Shown: positions 19,241 through 28,309 of the stretch, in pieces | Layout: every line of letters starts with the position of its first letter | Position numbering within the stretch: position 1 is the stretch's first letter | Assembly: GCA_025931335.1 (NCBI GenBank) | Contig: JAICNG010000001.1 | Span: forward strand, 20,676 to 84,675 | Origin: Gemmatimonadaceae bacterium | Lineage (GTDB): Bacteria; Gemmatimonadota; Gemmatimonadetes; Gemmatimonadales; Gemmatimonadaceae | Reading direction: 5' to 3' | DNA length: 64,000 bases | Made by a program: the position numbers and the translations under genes | Notes under the pieces: generated by a model | Database searches by the model: none | What the model saw: only the letters and a program-made list of their open reading frames with translations | Told to the model about the DNA's origin: nothing

Positions 19241-20868
19241 GGTGCGAATGCTCCGGTCTGGCCTGCGGTGAATGCTGTCGCCTGCTGTGAGCGTTGAGGA
19301 ACGGCCGGTTGCTGCTGCTGCGCTTGCTGCTGCGAAACGCCTGACGAGGGAGCGCCGATCGCGCCGAACGGCAGATCGCGCAGGAGCGCGACGCGTGCTC
19401 GCGCGACGGCGAGATCGCGAGCGGCCAGCGCGCGGTTCGCGGATGCCTGCTCCAGGAGAATACGCGAGTCGGACAGCTCGACCTGGGTCGAAATCCCCTC
19501 GCGGTACCGGATCTCGGCGATCTGATACGCGCGCGCGGCCTGCTGCGCCGTTCCCGCGCTCGCGGCGAACGATGCCGCGGCCGCCTCGAGTCTCGCCTGG
19601 GCCGCGTACGAGTCGAGCTCGGCGAGCTCGCGCGCCTGCGTCAGCCGGTAGCGCGCCTCCTCGAGATCGGCCTGCGCGACTCGCACGTCGCCGGTGATGC
19701 GCCCGCCCGTGAACAATGGCACCTGGAGCGCGACGCCCACCGTCCAGTTCGTGTTGAAGTCGGTCCACCCCGGCACGCCGGTGGGCGGATACGCCACGCG
19801 ACCGTACTTCATGTTGACATTGAGCTGCGGGAGCCGCTGTGCCTGGGCGACTCGCAACGCGTTCGCGCTGACCTCCACGGCGTCGGCCGCCTGGCGGACG
19901 GGCGCGCGCTCGGCCGGCATCACCGAATCGATGCTCGGCGACAGCCCACTCGTGAGGCGCGCCGGCACCACGGCGGTCGTGTCGTCGAGCGGCGTCGTCA
20001 GCACCAGCGGCTCATTCGCCGGGAGATTCAGCAGCTGCTTGAGGCGCATCAGCGCGATGTCGCGATCGGACTGCCGCTGGATCAGGATCGGGCGTTGATT
20101 GTCCCGGGCAACCGTCGCACGGAGAAGCTCGAACTCCGGCTGGTTGCCAACCTGCCGCGCGAGCTGGGTGTGCCGAAGGGTCGTTTCCGCCTGGTCCAGC
20201 GTCGAGACGGCGATCGCGAGGAGCCGATCGGCCAACGCCGCGTCGTAATACGCCTCGATGATGTTGAGGACGAGCTGCGCCCGCGTAGAGGTCAGCGATG
20301 TCTCCGCGATGCGGCGACCCGCCCCAGCCATCCGCGTCTGCGCGGTCACGCGTCCGCCCGCGAACAGCGTTTGCTGGACGTCGAGCCCGAGCGTCCAGTT
20401 GTTGCGCTGGCCGAATGGCAACGCGCTGAAGTCGAAGCCGGCGCTGGTGCACCGAGCGGCATTCTCGAGGCCGGTCAACCGGTCGGTGGTCGTCCCGCTC
20501 GGATTCAGGTAGTTGAAGCAGGTCGCGGGGAAAGCGTCGTTCGGATTGTCATCGATCGGATCGAGCGCCTGTGGGTTCCGCGGTGGTGCGTTGTCGGCGA
20601 TGTCCTCGAACTCCGAAGCGAGCGTCCGCGTGTAGCCGAGCGATGCGAAGATCTGCGGGAAGCGCTCGCTGCGCGCCCGAAGCTGTTCCCCGTGCGCGCG
20701 GTCGGCCGCGGCCCGAGCGATTCCCACCTCCTCACTGGCCGTCTCCGCGATGCGGAGCGCGTCGGCGAGAGAGAGAGGACGTCCCGTGGCGGGCTGCTGA
20801 GCGTCGAGCCGCGCACCGGCCAGCGCAGCCAGCACGGCGAACGTTGCGAGTGATGTTCTGAGCTTCAT
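19237..20868 (-). CDS. TolC family outer membrane protein
   Basis: Signal peptide then LSLADALRIAETASEEV; QRLPQLNVNMKYGRV; RYREGISTQVELSDSRILLEQA. Confidence 0.93.
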   Translation of the reverse strand: MKLRTSLATFAVLAALAGARLDAQQPATGRPLSLADALRIAETASEEVGIARAAADRAHGEQLRARSERFPQIFASLGYTRTLASEFEDIADNAPPRNPQALDPIDDNPNDAFPATCFNYLNPSGTTTDRLTGLENAARCTSAGFDFSALPFGQRNNWTLGLDVQQTLFAGGRVTAQTRMAGAGRRIAETSLTSTRAQLVLNIIEAYYDAALADRLLAIAVSTLDQAETTLRHTQLARQVGNQPEFELLRATVARDNQRPILIQRQSDRDIALMRLKQLLNLPANEPLVLTTPLDDTTAVVPARLTSGLSPSIDSVMPAERAPVRQAADAVEVSANALRVAQAQRLPQLNVNMKYGRVAYPPTGVPGWTDFNTNWTVGVALQVPLFTGGRITGDVRVAQADLEEARYRLTQARELAELDSYAAQARLEAAAASFAASAGTAQQAARAYQIAEIRYREGISTQVELSDSRILLEQASANRALAARDLAVARARVALLRDLPFGAIGAPSSGVSQQQAQQQQPAVPQRSQQATAFTAGQTGAFAP

Positions 20869-20893
20869 GTTCGGATTCTCGAAAGCGTAGAGT

Positions 20894-20999
20894 GGGTCAG
20901 GAGCCAAGGGCCAAGGACCACCAGCGAGGTTCAGGGATTGGCGAGTGACGGCTCACCCCTCGCCCGCCCCTTGGCCCTGGGCGCTTGGCCCCTGACCCC
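20894..20999. repeat. Intergenic inverted repeat (GGGTCAGGAGCCAAGGGCCAAGG) overlapping the TetR 3' end
   Basis: gggtcaggagccaagggccaagg at left; ccttggccctgggcgcttggcccctgacccc at right. Confidence 0.8.
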
Positions 21000-21584
21000 A
21001 TTTCCGGCATTCTCCGCCACACCGATGGCACGCAGAAACAGCGTCGCGTAGTGATCGGCCGAGTCCTCGAGGGATTCGTGATAGAGCTCCGGCATCACGT
21101 CGCGGCCCATCGCGTCGGCGAAGAGCGCTCCGAAGAAGGTGAGCGCCGCGCTGCGGGCATCGATGTCCGGATCCGCCCTCCCCTCCCGCTGGAGCTGCTC
21201 GACGTAGGCCCGGAGGCCGAGGATCACCTCGCGGGGTTTCTCGCCGATCAGCGGAATGATCTCTGGGCGCTCCTCGACCTCGCCAAGGCTGGTCCGGATG
21301 ATCGACCGGAGCTGGGTGAGGTGTGCGAGCTCTTCGCCCACCCACGTTCTGATCTCGGGGGCCACCTCGCTGGGGGTCAGCGGGACCTCCGGGCAGTCGC
21401 TGCGCAGGTTGGCCTGGCGGACGGCCTCGATGATCAGCGTAGTCTTCGAGCCGAAGTGCCTGAAGAGGGTGATCTCGTTGACGCCGGCCTCCTGCGCGAT
21501 GCGCCGGGTGGTGGCGCCCCGGTAGCCGGTTTCGGCGTAGACACGTGCGGCTGCGTCGAGAAGGCGTTCGCGAATGGAGCTCAT
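20931..21584 (-). CDS. TetR/AcrR family transcriptional regulator
   Basis: IRERLLDAAARVYAETGYRGATTRRIAQEAGVNEITLFRHFGSKTTLIIEAV. Confidence 0.93.
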   Translation of the reverse strand: MSSIRERLLDAAARVYAETGYRGATTRRIAQEAGVNEITLFRHFGSKTTLIIEAVRQANLRSDCPEVPLTPSEVAPEIRTWVGEELAHLTQLRSIIRTSLGEVEERPEIIPLIGEKPREVILGLRAYVEQLQREGRADPDIDARSAALTFFGALFADAMGRDVMPELYHESLEDSADHYATLFLRAIGVAENAGNGVRGQAPRAKGRARGEPSLANP

Positions 21585-21738
21585 GTGACGAATCTGCCCG
21601 GAAACATGTGTGGTAAGCAAGTGAGTACTTGCGCGTAAATGGGTGAACGGCCGCGGCCCGGAAAAGTTTCCGGTGGTTTCGCTGAATCCAAATCGGCGGC
21701 CCACCGCCAGCCGGGACTTCCGGGGACGATCGCGGTGA

Positions 21739-21926
21739 CGGGGCCACGGACCGCCGGAACTGACGAATCACCCGAATGACGCGAAGAGCGCACTGCGCCG
21801 CAGCACGCTCCAGACGCGGATGAAGTTCCGGAAGGCTCCTTCGGTTAACACCTCGCGGAGCCGGCTCGCGCGCTCGATCATTCGCGTGATACGGGTCATT
21901 CGGCAGTTTCGGCTGTCCGTGGCCGC
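21739..21926. repeat. Intergenic inverted repeat, CGAATGACCCGAA family, copy 1
   Basis: ggccacggaccgccggaactgacgaatcacccgaatgacgcgaa ... tcattcgcgtgatacgggtcattcggcagtttcggctgtccgtggcc. Confidence 0.8.
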
Positions 21927-21974
21927 TGTCGGGCAGTGCCCAGCGTCAGCCATCCCGCAAATCCCGGAAGAACC

Positions 21975-22004
21975 AAAAAAAAACCCGGCCTCGTCGCGGC
22001 CGGG
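21975..22004 (-). terminator. Rho-independent terminator
   Basis: On the minus strand CCCGGCCgcgacgaGGCCGGG followed by nine T, downstream of the 22036-22263 minus-strand gene. Confidence 0.88.
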
Positions 22005-22035
22005 GATCGGTCTCAATCACGCAACAACAGCAGCG

Positions 22036-22263
22036 TCATTTCTTTCGCCATTCGTTCAACACGCCGTAGGTAAGGCCGATCATCGGGATGGCGAGGAAGA
22101 ACCACCAGGTGATCGCGCCGTAGAGCGGCATGTGCGGGAACCCCGTCAGCCGGTGGGGCTGCGAGAGTCGGGTTCCGCCGTAGAAGACGAAGGCGCCGAC
22201 GAGAAGGCCGATGACGATCAGCCAGCCGACGAGAAGTCCGAGGAGTCGCGCGCGAGAAGCCAT
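22036..22263 (-). CDS. Small membrane protein, hypothetical
   Basis: Two hydrophobic helices, LLGLLVGWLIVIGLLVGAFVFYGG and GAITWWFFLAIPMIGLTYGVL; canonical terminator downstream. Confidence 0.65.
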   Translation of the reverse strand: MASRARLLGLLVGWLIVIGLLVGAFVFYGGTRLSQPHRLTGFPHMPLYGAITWWFFLAIPMIGLTYGVLNEWRKK

Positions 22264-22296
22264 GGGGTTGGTCGGGGTTGGTACCCCGATTCTAGC

Positions 22297-22439
22297 GGGC
22301 CACGGGTCGGGGGCCAAGGGCCGAGGGGATGGTAAGGCGAGCGGCCTGCGGCCGCTCGCTTCATCTGATGAGGCGGCAGCGGCGGAGCCGCGCCGCCTTT
22401 CCACCCCCTTGGCCCCTGGCCCCTGGCCCGCGACCCTGC
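22297..22439. repeat. Structured intergenic repeat (cloverleaf-like, CATCAGATGA linker), copy 1
   Basis: Outer arms gggtcgggggccaagggccgaggggatgg / ccaccccc..ttggcccctggcccctggcccgcgaccc enclose hairpins gcgagcggcctgcggccgctcgc and aggcggcagcggcggagccgcgccgcct separated by ttcatctgatg. Confidence 0.85.
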
Positions 22440-22450
22440 ATCATCCCCGG

Positions 22451-23902
22451 ATGAGCTTTCTCGCCCCCCTCGCCAACATCCTCCGCGCGCGGCGCGATCT
22501 CGCCGGGTTCCTCCTCGGGCTCCAGCGTGAGCAGGGAGATGTCGCGCGCGCGACGGTGGGGAATCTCCGCGTTCACCTGCTCGCGCATCCCGATCAGGTG
22601 CGCGACGTCCTCGTGACCCATCAGCGCGCGTTCACGAAGGGGCACGTACTCCAGCGCGCGAAGATCTTGCTTGGCGAAGGCCTCCTCACCAGCGAAGGGG
22701 AGTTCCACCTCCGCCAGCGTCGTCTCGTTCAGCCGGCGTTTCACCGGCAGCGGATTGCCGCGTACGCGCAGGACATGGTGGATCGCGCGTGGATCACCGC
22801 CGACCGATGGTGGGATGGCGAGACGGTCGACATGGATCACGAGATGATGCAGCTCACCCTCGCCATCGTCGCCCGCACGTTGTTCGACGCCGACGTCGAC
22901 GCGGAGGCGGACGAGATCGGCGTCGCACTCACCGAAGCGCTGCACCTCTTTCAGACCGTGTTCATCCCGGGGATGCATCTGCTCGATCGCCTCCCACTGC
23001 CGCACACACGGCGGTTCGCCCGCGCTCGCGGGCGGCTGGACGCGACCATCTACCGCCTCATCGCCGAGCGACGCGCCGAGCGCGCGCGGGGGAAGGAGCG
23101 AGGTGACCTGTTGTCGATGATGCTGTCCGCGCAGGATGCCGAAGGGGACGGCGGGAGCATGACGGACGAGCAGCTGCGCGACGAGGCGATGACGCTCTTC
23201 CTCGCCGGTCACGAAACGACCGCCAACGCGCTTACGTGGACCTGGTACCTGCTTTCCCAACACGCGGACGTCGCGGGGCGATTGCACGACGAGGTCGATC
23301 GCATCCTCGGGCAGCGACGCGCCACGGCCGACGATCTCGCGAGCCTCTCCTATACGCGCATGGTGCTGTCAGAATCGATGCGACTGTACCCGCCAGCGTA
23401 TGCGATTGGGCGGCGGGCGCTCGAGGACTACCCGGTGCCGGGGATCGTAATTCCTCGCGGGGCACTCGTCGTCGTGAGTCCACTCGTCACGCAGCGCGAC
23501 GCGCGCTGGTTTCCCGACCCGGCGCGGTTCGATCCCGAGCGATGGACCCCCGAGGCGCAGGCGGCACGACCGAAGTTCTCCTATTTCCCTTTCGGCGGCG
23601 GCACGCGTATGTGCATCGGGGATCAGTTCGCGTGGACCGAGGGGATGCTCGTGCTCGCGACGCTCGCGCAGCGCTGGCGCGCGGAGCTGGCGGCGGGGCA
23701 GCGCGTGGCGATGCGGCCGATGATCACGCTGAGGGCCCGATATGGGATGAGGTTGGTGCTACGTGAGAGGCGGCAGGGGTCAAGGGGTCAAGGGATCGAG
23801 GGATCGGAGGGATGGAGAGGCGGCGCGGTTTCGTCGCTGCCGCCTCCTTCAGATGAGCAGGCGGCCGCGGGCCGCCTGCCGTTCCATCCCCCGATCTCCT
23901 GA
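22451..23902 (+). CDS. Cytochrome P450
   Basis: AGHETTANAL (I helix), ESMRLYPPAY (ExxR), FPFGGGTRMCIGDQFAWTEG (heme loop). Confidence 0.95.
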   Translation: MSFLAPLANILRARRDLAGFLLGLQREQGDVARATVGNLRVHLLAHPDQVRDVLVTHQRAFTKGHVLQRAKILLGEGLLTSEGEFHLRQRRLVQPAFHRQRIAAYAQDMVDRAWITADRWWDGETVDMDHEMMQLTLAIVARTLFDADVDAEADEIGVALTEALHLFQTVFIPGMHLLDRLPLPHTRRFARARGRLDATIYRLIAERRAERARGKERGDLLSMMLSAQDAEGDGGSMTDEQLRDEAMTLFLAGHETTANALTWTWYLLSQHADVAGRLHDEVDRILGQRRATADDLASLSYTRMVLSESMRLYPPAYAIGRRALEDYPVPGIVIPRGALVVVSPLVTQRDARWFPDPARFDPERWTPEAQAARPKFSYFPFGGGTRMCIGDQFAWTEGMLVLATLAQRWRAELAAGQRVAMRPMITLRARYGMRLVLRERRQGSRGQGIEGSEGWRGGAVSSLPPPSDEQAAAGRLPFHPPIS

Positions 23903-23922
23903 CCCCTGGACCCCTCGACCCT
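23772..23922. repeat. Structured intergenic repeat (CATCAGATGA-linker family), copy 2; overlaps the P450 C-terminus
   Basis: ggcaggggtcaaggggtcaagggatcgagg ... aggcggcgcggtttcgtcgctgccgcct cctt cagatgag caggcggccgcgggccgcctg ... tcctgacccctggacccctcgaccctc. Confidence 0.85.
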
Positions 23923-23927
23923 CGTCC

Positions 23928-24698
23928 TCACATCGACTTCTCGATGAACTCCCGCACGCGCTCCCGGTAGCTCCGTCCCGTCGTCACGCGTGTTCCGTCG
24001 ACGAGAATCAGCACGAAGTCCCCCTGGAACCAGGGCTGCATCTCGCGAATGCGGTCGACGTTCACGATCGAGGAGCGGTGCACGCGCAGGAATTTGTGGG
24101 GCGGCAACCGCTGCTCGAGACGAGCGAGGGTGTCGCGCTGCCGATAGAGCTCGCGGCCCACGTGCACGACGACGTGATCATCGGACGCTTCCACCCAGTC
24201 GATGTCCTCCACGCGAACGAAGAGCAGACGCCCATCGCGCTTGAGCGCGATGCGCCGCGGGACCGCCGTGCCTTCGCTCCGCAGCTGATCGAGGAGTGCG
24301 GCGAGGGGGGGCCGCGCCGCGGGGGCCGGATCGCGCAGCTGCGATTTCGCGCGCGCGATCGCCTGATGGAACCGCGTGCGACTGACCGGCTTCATCACGT
24401 AGTCGAGGGCGTGCGCATCGAATGCCTTGACCGCGTACTCATCGAACGCGGTGACGAAGATCGTCGTCGGCATCGACTCGGCGCCCACCTCGTCGACCAC
24501 CGCGAGCCCGTTGAGCTCGGGCATCTGGATGTCGAGGAGCACGAGCGACGGCTGTTGAGAGCGAATCGCCTCCACGGCGTCGCGGCCGTTCCCACACTCT
24601 CCGATGACCGCGATCTCGGGATCGTCGGCGAGCAGGCCGCGGAGATGCTGGCGCGCCAGCGGCTCATCATCGACGATCAACGTGCGGATTTGCTCCAT
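23928..24698 (-). CDS. LytTR family DNA-binding response regulator
   Basis: RTLIVDDEPLARQHLRGLL receiver; C-terminal LLFVRVEDIDWVEASDDHVVVHVGRELYRQRDTLARLEQRL..FLRVHRSSIVNVDRI. Confidence 0.94.
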   Translation of the reverse strand: MEQIRTLIVDDEPLARQHLRGLLADDPEIAVIGECGNGRDAVEAIRSQQPSLVLLDIQMPELNGLAVVDEVGAESMPTTIFVTAFDEYAVKAFDAHALDYVMKPVSRTRFHQAIARAKSQLRDPAPAARPPLAALLDQLRSEGTAVPRRIALKRDGRLLFVRVEDIDWVEASDDHVVVHVGRELYRQRDTLARLEQRLPPHKFLRVHRSSIVNVDRIREMQPWFQGDFVLILVDGTRVTTGRSYRERVREFIEKSM

Positions 24699-24712
24699 CG
24701 GAACTCCGGTCG

Positions 24713-25993
24713 TTAGGTGCCCGCGGACTCGTCACGCGGGCGGAAGGGGATGACGATATCGACGACGAACCCGCCGTCGCGGCCACCCTGGGCGTTGAAC
24801 CCGTGCTCAGCGCCGTACAGGTGCTCCAGCCGCGCCTTCGTGTTGCCCAGCCCAATGCCTTCGCCGGACGACTCCGAGCGCCGGGCGCGCGCACCAACGC
24901 CGTTGTCGGCGACCCGCAGGTGCAAGGACCCGTTCTCGCGATAGGCACGCACATCGACGTGGCCGGGCGCGGCCCGCGGCCCGATCCCGTGACGGATCGC
25001 GTTCTCCACCAGCGGCTGGAGAATGAAGTTCGGCACCAGCGCCTGCATCGTCTCGGGGGCGACGTCGACCGTCACGGTCAGCCGGTCGCGAAACCGGATT
25101 TGCTGGATCTCGACGTAGTGCTCGAGCAGCTCCAGCTCCCGCGACAGCGGCACCTCCTGCTCGCCCGCATTCCGCAACGACAACCGCAGCAGCTCGCTCA
25201 GCCCGGAGACCATGCGCTCCGCCACACGCGGATCGACGCCGATGAGCGCGGTGATCGTGTTGAGCGTATTGAAGAGAAAATGCGGCTGCAGCTGGAGCTT
25301 GAGCGTCTGCAGCTGTGCCCGGGCGAGACGCGCCTCGAGGTGCTCGCGGTCCCGCGCCTGACGGAAATAGCTGATCGCGAGCCGCTCGTGCCACGCCGTC
25401 GCATAGGTCGCCACCGCTCCGGCAAGCGCGAGCAGCAGGACCTTCGCGCTCTCGTCGAGGAGCGAGACGCCCGAGACGCCCGGCGCGGCCAGCGGGGACG
25501 TGGTCACGATACGCCCCGACATCACGAAATAGTGCACGAGGAGCGCGTACTGGGTGACGGCGAGCGCGGCGACGAGCGCTGCCCGCGCGGTCGATGACGC
25601 GATCGGACGCGCCGCGAGGATGACGAAATACGAAAGGAAGATCGGCGTCTTGAGCGCGAGCGCCGCGGACTGCGCGAGCGCATAGCCGAGGATGATCGCG
25701 CTCACCGCGGTGATGTCGACGAGCGGATTGGCGATGGAGAGCCAGCCCGGGAGGCGCTCGCGCCGGTAGAAGATCAGGTACTGCGCGACCGTCCATGCGA
25801 GCGTCGGCGCGAGGACGAGTACGTTCACCCGATTGAGTGCCGGCGTCAGGCTCGGTGCGTAGGCCAGAGCCGCAACCGCCAGCGCCGCCAGCACGCCAGC
25901 GCGCACACCATTGAGCAGCCGCTCGGCTCGCTCGCGCTGTGTGTCGAGGAGATGCCGCGCTGACTCAGCGCTCTTGGCGGGTTGATCGCTCAT
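24713..25993 (-). CDS. LytS/YehU-type sensor histidine kinase
   Basis: LQPHFLFNTLNTITALI (His_kinase), FILQPLVENAIRHGI, GIGLGNTKARLEHLYG. Confidence 0.93.
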   Translation of the reverse strand: MSDQPAKSAESARHLLDTQRERAERLLNGVRAGVLAALAVAALAYAPSLTPALNRVNVLVLAPTLAWTVAQYLIFYRRERLPGWLSIANPLVDITAVSAIILGYALAQSAALALKTPIFLSYFVILAARPIASSTARAALVAALAVTQYALLVHYFVMSGRIVTTSPLAAPGVSGVSLLDESAKVLLLALAGAVATYATAWHERLAISYFRQARDREHLEARLARAQLQTLKLQLQPHFLFNTLNTITALIGVDPRVAERMVSGLSELLRLSLRNAGEQEVPLSRELELLEHYVEIQQIRFRDRLTVTVDVAPETMQALVPNFILQPLVENAIRHGIGPRAAPGHVDVRAYRENGSLHLRVADNGVGARARRSESSGEGIGLGNTKARLEHLYGAEHGFNAQGGRDGGFVVDIVIPFRPRDESAGT

Positions 25994-26563
25994 CTACGCC
26001 TCGGAGCGCTCGACCGCTTCGACGTGGAGGACCAGCCGAACCGCATCATCGATCAGATACCGCCGCACGTCCCACCAGGGCGCGCGCCGAGACGGGCCCA
26101 CACCGAAATCCGACCGGTGCAGGGTCACGTGGGCCCGCGCATGCATCCGACGCTGCGCGGCGTCGAACCGGCATTCGTCGACGTGGATCACCACCTCGCG
26201 CGCGGCCCCGCGCACCGTGAGGACGCCGATCACGCGCGCACCCGCGCGCCCGTCGGGGACGATGCGCTCACTTTGAAAGGTCGCTTCCGGACATCGGCGC
26301 GCGGCCAGGTAGCCGGCGCTGCTGAGATGCCAGTCGCGGAACCGGATACCGGTCGCGAGACCGACGATCGGGACGATCGCCGTCACCGACGAGGCCGAGA
26401 GGGCGCGCGGGTCCATTCCGAAGATCTCTCCCCGCACATCACGGAACTCGCCGTGCACACGAAGGAACCCGAAATAGCGCACGTCGAAAGCGAGGCGCGA
26501 GCGACCCGAGTCGATCGACAGCGATCCCGTGGGAGCGACCGCGCGGTCGCGCGCCTCCAGCAT
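25994..26563 (-). CDS. YceI family protein
   Basis: SIDSGRSRLAFDVRYFGFLRVHGEFRDVRGEI; HVTLHRSDFGVGPS. Confidence 0.8.
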   Translation of the reverse strand: MLEARDRAVAPTGSLSIDSGRSRLAFDVRYFGFLRVHGEFRDVRGEIFGMDPRALSASSVTAIVPIVGLATGIRFRDWHLSSAGYLAARRCPEATFQSERIVPDGRAGARVIGVLTVRGAAREVVIHVDECRFDAAQRRMHARAHVTLHRSDFGVGPSRRAPWWDVRRYLIDDAVRLVLHVEAVERSEA

Positions 26564-26690
26564 GCGAACGAATCCTCCGAGGTTCGACGACGCTGCAAGG
26601 TAGCGTCGCCTGCCGCGAGGGCCGCGCGCCGTGCGGTGAGGGCGTCGCTCCGCGAGGCGAACCGCTTCGCGCGCCGCGCGAAAGCCGCGA

Positions 26691-28244
26691 TCATGGCGCC
26701 GTCGACGCCGGCGCGCGGGACGGAAGACGCACACGCACCACCCGGCTCTCGTTGCCCACGCGGTCCACGCCGCTGACGAGCACCTCCTCCGGCCGAGGCG
26801 CAACGCCGTCGAGCGTCAGAGCGTGTGCCCGCTGCCACCCAGGAAGCACGTGGGTCGCCCACGCACCGCCGGTGCGTGTTCGCACGATCCACCGCCAGAT
26901 CGCCTCCTTGCCGCCCGGGAGCATGCGCACTCCCAGCCCGCCCGTCACCGTGTCGATGCGCGCGGAGACGATGGGGCGACGCGGCGGGACGCTGTCGAGC
27001 CAAGGTGTGGGGGGAACGAGGGCGGGCTCGGCGTACACGCCGCGCCCGAGCTGCGTCCCGATGCTGTCACGGTTCTCGAGAAAAACCTTCATGCTGAAGT
27101 GGATGTTGCCGGTGGCACCCGGCACCTCTCTCGTCAGGCGCACCTGGTCGAGAATCTCGCCCGCCATCCACCGCCGCACGGAGTCGGCGGCGCCGACGCG
27201 GCTGGTGAAGTTCCCAGGCCAGAGATGCCGCCGCTTCACGTTTTCCTGGACCCACCATGCAAGCAGGGTTGGATAGCTCTGCGCCGGTGGCTGAATCGGC
27301 CAGTAGAGTTGCGGTGCGAAGTAATCCACCCACCCCTCGACCAGCCACTTCCGGGCGTCGGCGTAGATCTGCTCGTACGGATCGAACCCCTGAATCGTCG
27401 GCGGATGCCCGGGGCGCCAGATCCCGAACGGGCTCACACCGAACTTCACGCGCGGCTTGGTGCGCTTGATGGCGCGATAGAGCTCCCGCACGAAGGCATC
27501 GACGTTGCCACGCCGCCAGTCATCGCGCGACAGCTCGCCCGCGCCGCCAACGTAGCGCGCCCAGCTCACGCTGTCCGGAAACTCCAGCAGCGTGCCTGAC
27601 GAGTCGCGCTCCTTGTAGGGATAGAAGTAGTCGTCGATCTGGACACCATCGATGTCGTACCGGCGGACGACGTCGGCGATGACGCGAACCGAGTACGCGC
27701 GCGCCGCCGGCAGACCGGGATCGAGCCAGAGGTGGCTGCCGTAGCGGAGCACGAGGTCGGGTTGCCGCCGCGAGACGTGGGTCGCGGCCGGCTCCGAGGT
27801 GGCGGACGGGTGACGCGCACGGAACGGATTGAACCACGCATGCAGCTCGAGCCCGCGGCGATGCGCCTCGTCCACGGCGAACGCCAGCGGATCCCATTCG
27901 GGCTCCGGCGCCACGCCCTGCCGGCCGCTGAGATACTCGGACCATGGCTCGTGAGGCGAGGGGTAAAATGCATCGGCCGCCGGGCGAACCTGGAGGACGA
28001 TCGCGTTGAGCCCGAGCGCGACGCTCCGATTGAGCACGTGGAGGAGCTCCTCCTGCTGCTCCCACGTCGAGAGTCCGGGTCGCGACGGCCAGTCGATGTT
28101 GGCCACCGAGGCGACCCACACCCCGCGGAACTCGCGGCGAACGGGGGGAGCCGAGTCCGGCGTCGAGGCGAGCTGCGCGCCGAGCGGAGGGACCGAGACG
28201 AGGATGGCGGCCGCGATGAGCGTGGCCGCGTTGGAGATCTTCAT
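26691..28244 (-). CDS. Glycoside hydrolase family 10-like (GHL10/DUF187) lipoprotein or secreted protein
   Basis: REFRGVWVASVANIDWPSRPGLS, YDIDGVQIDDYFYPY, KFGVSPFGIWRPG, WVDYFAPQLYWPI. Confidence 0.9.
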   Translation of the reverse strand: MKISNAATLIAAAILVSVPPLGAQLASTPDSAPPVRREFRGVWVASVANIDWPSRPGLSTWEQQEELLHVLNRSVALGLNAIVLQVRPAADAFYPSPHEPWSEYLSGRQGVAPEPEWDPLAFAVDEAHRRGLELHAWFNPFRARHPSATSEPAATHVSRRQPDLVLRYGSHLWLDPGLPAARAYSVRVIADVVRRYDIDGVQIDDYFYPYKERDSSGTLLEFPDSVSWARYVGGAGELSRDDWRRGNVDAFVRELYRAIKRTKPRVKFGVSPFGIWRPGHPPTIQGFDPYEQIYADARKWLVEGWVDYFAPQLYWPIQPPAQSYPTLLAWWVQENVKRRHLWPGNFTSRVGAADSVRRWMAGEILDQVRLTREVPGATGNIHFSMKVFLENRDSIGTQLGRGVYAEPALVPPTPWLDSVPPRRPIVSARIDTVTGGLGVRMLPGGKEAIWRWIVRTRTGGAWATHVLPGWQRAHALTLDGVAPRPEEVLVSGVDRVGNESRVVRVRLPSRAPASTAP

Positions 28245-28309
28245 GCGGTAGAGGTTGTGGCGACAGCGTCGCTGGTGGCAAGGGCGTTTCGGGAGCCGTC
28301 CGGGCTCTT

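Noticed and set aside
19237-21584. RND/adaptor/TolC/TetR cluster as a novel system
   Set aside because: Standard multidrug efflux operon organisation; unusual only for the repeat between tetR and tolC.
23928-25993. LytTR/LytS pair as a novel signalling system
   Set aside because: Ordinary two-component pair with canonical motifs and a short 14-nt gene spacing.
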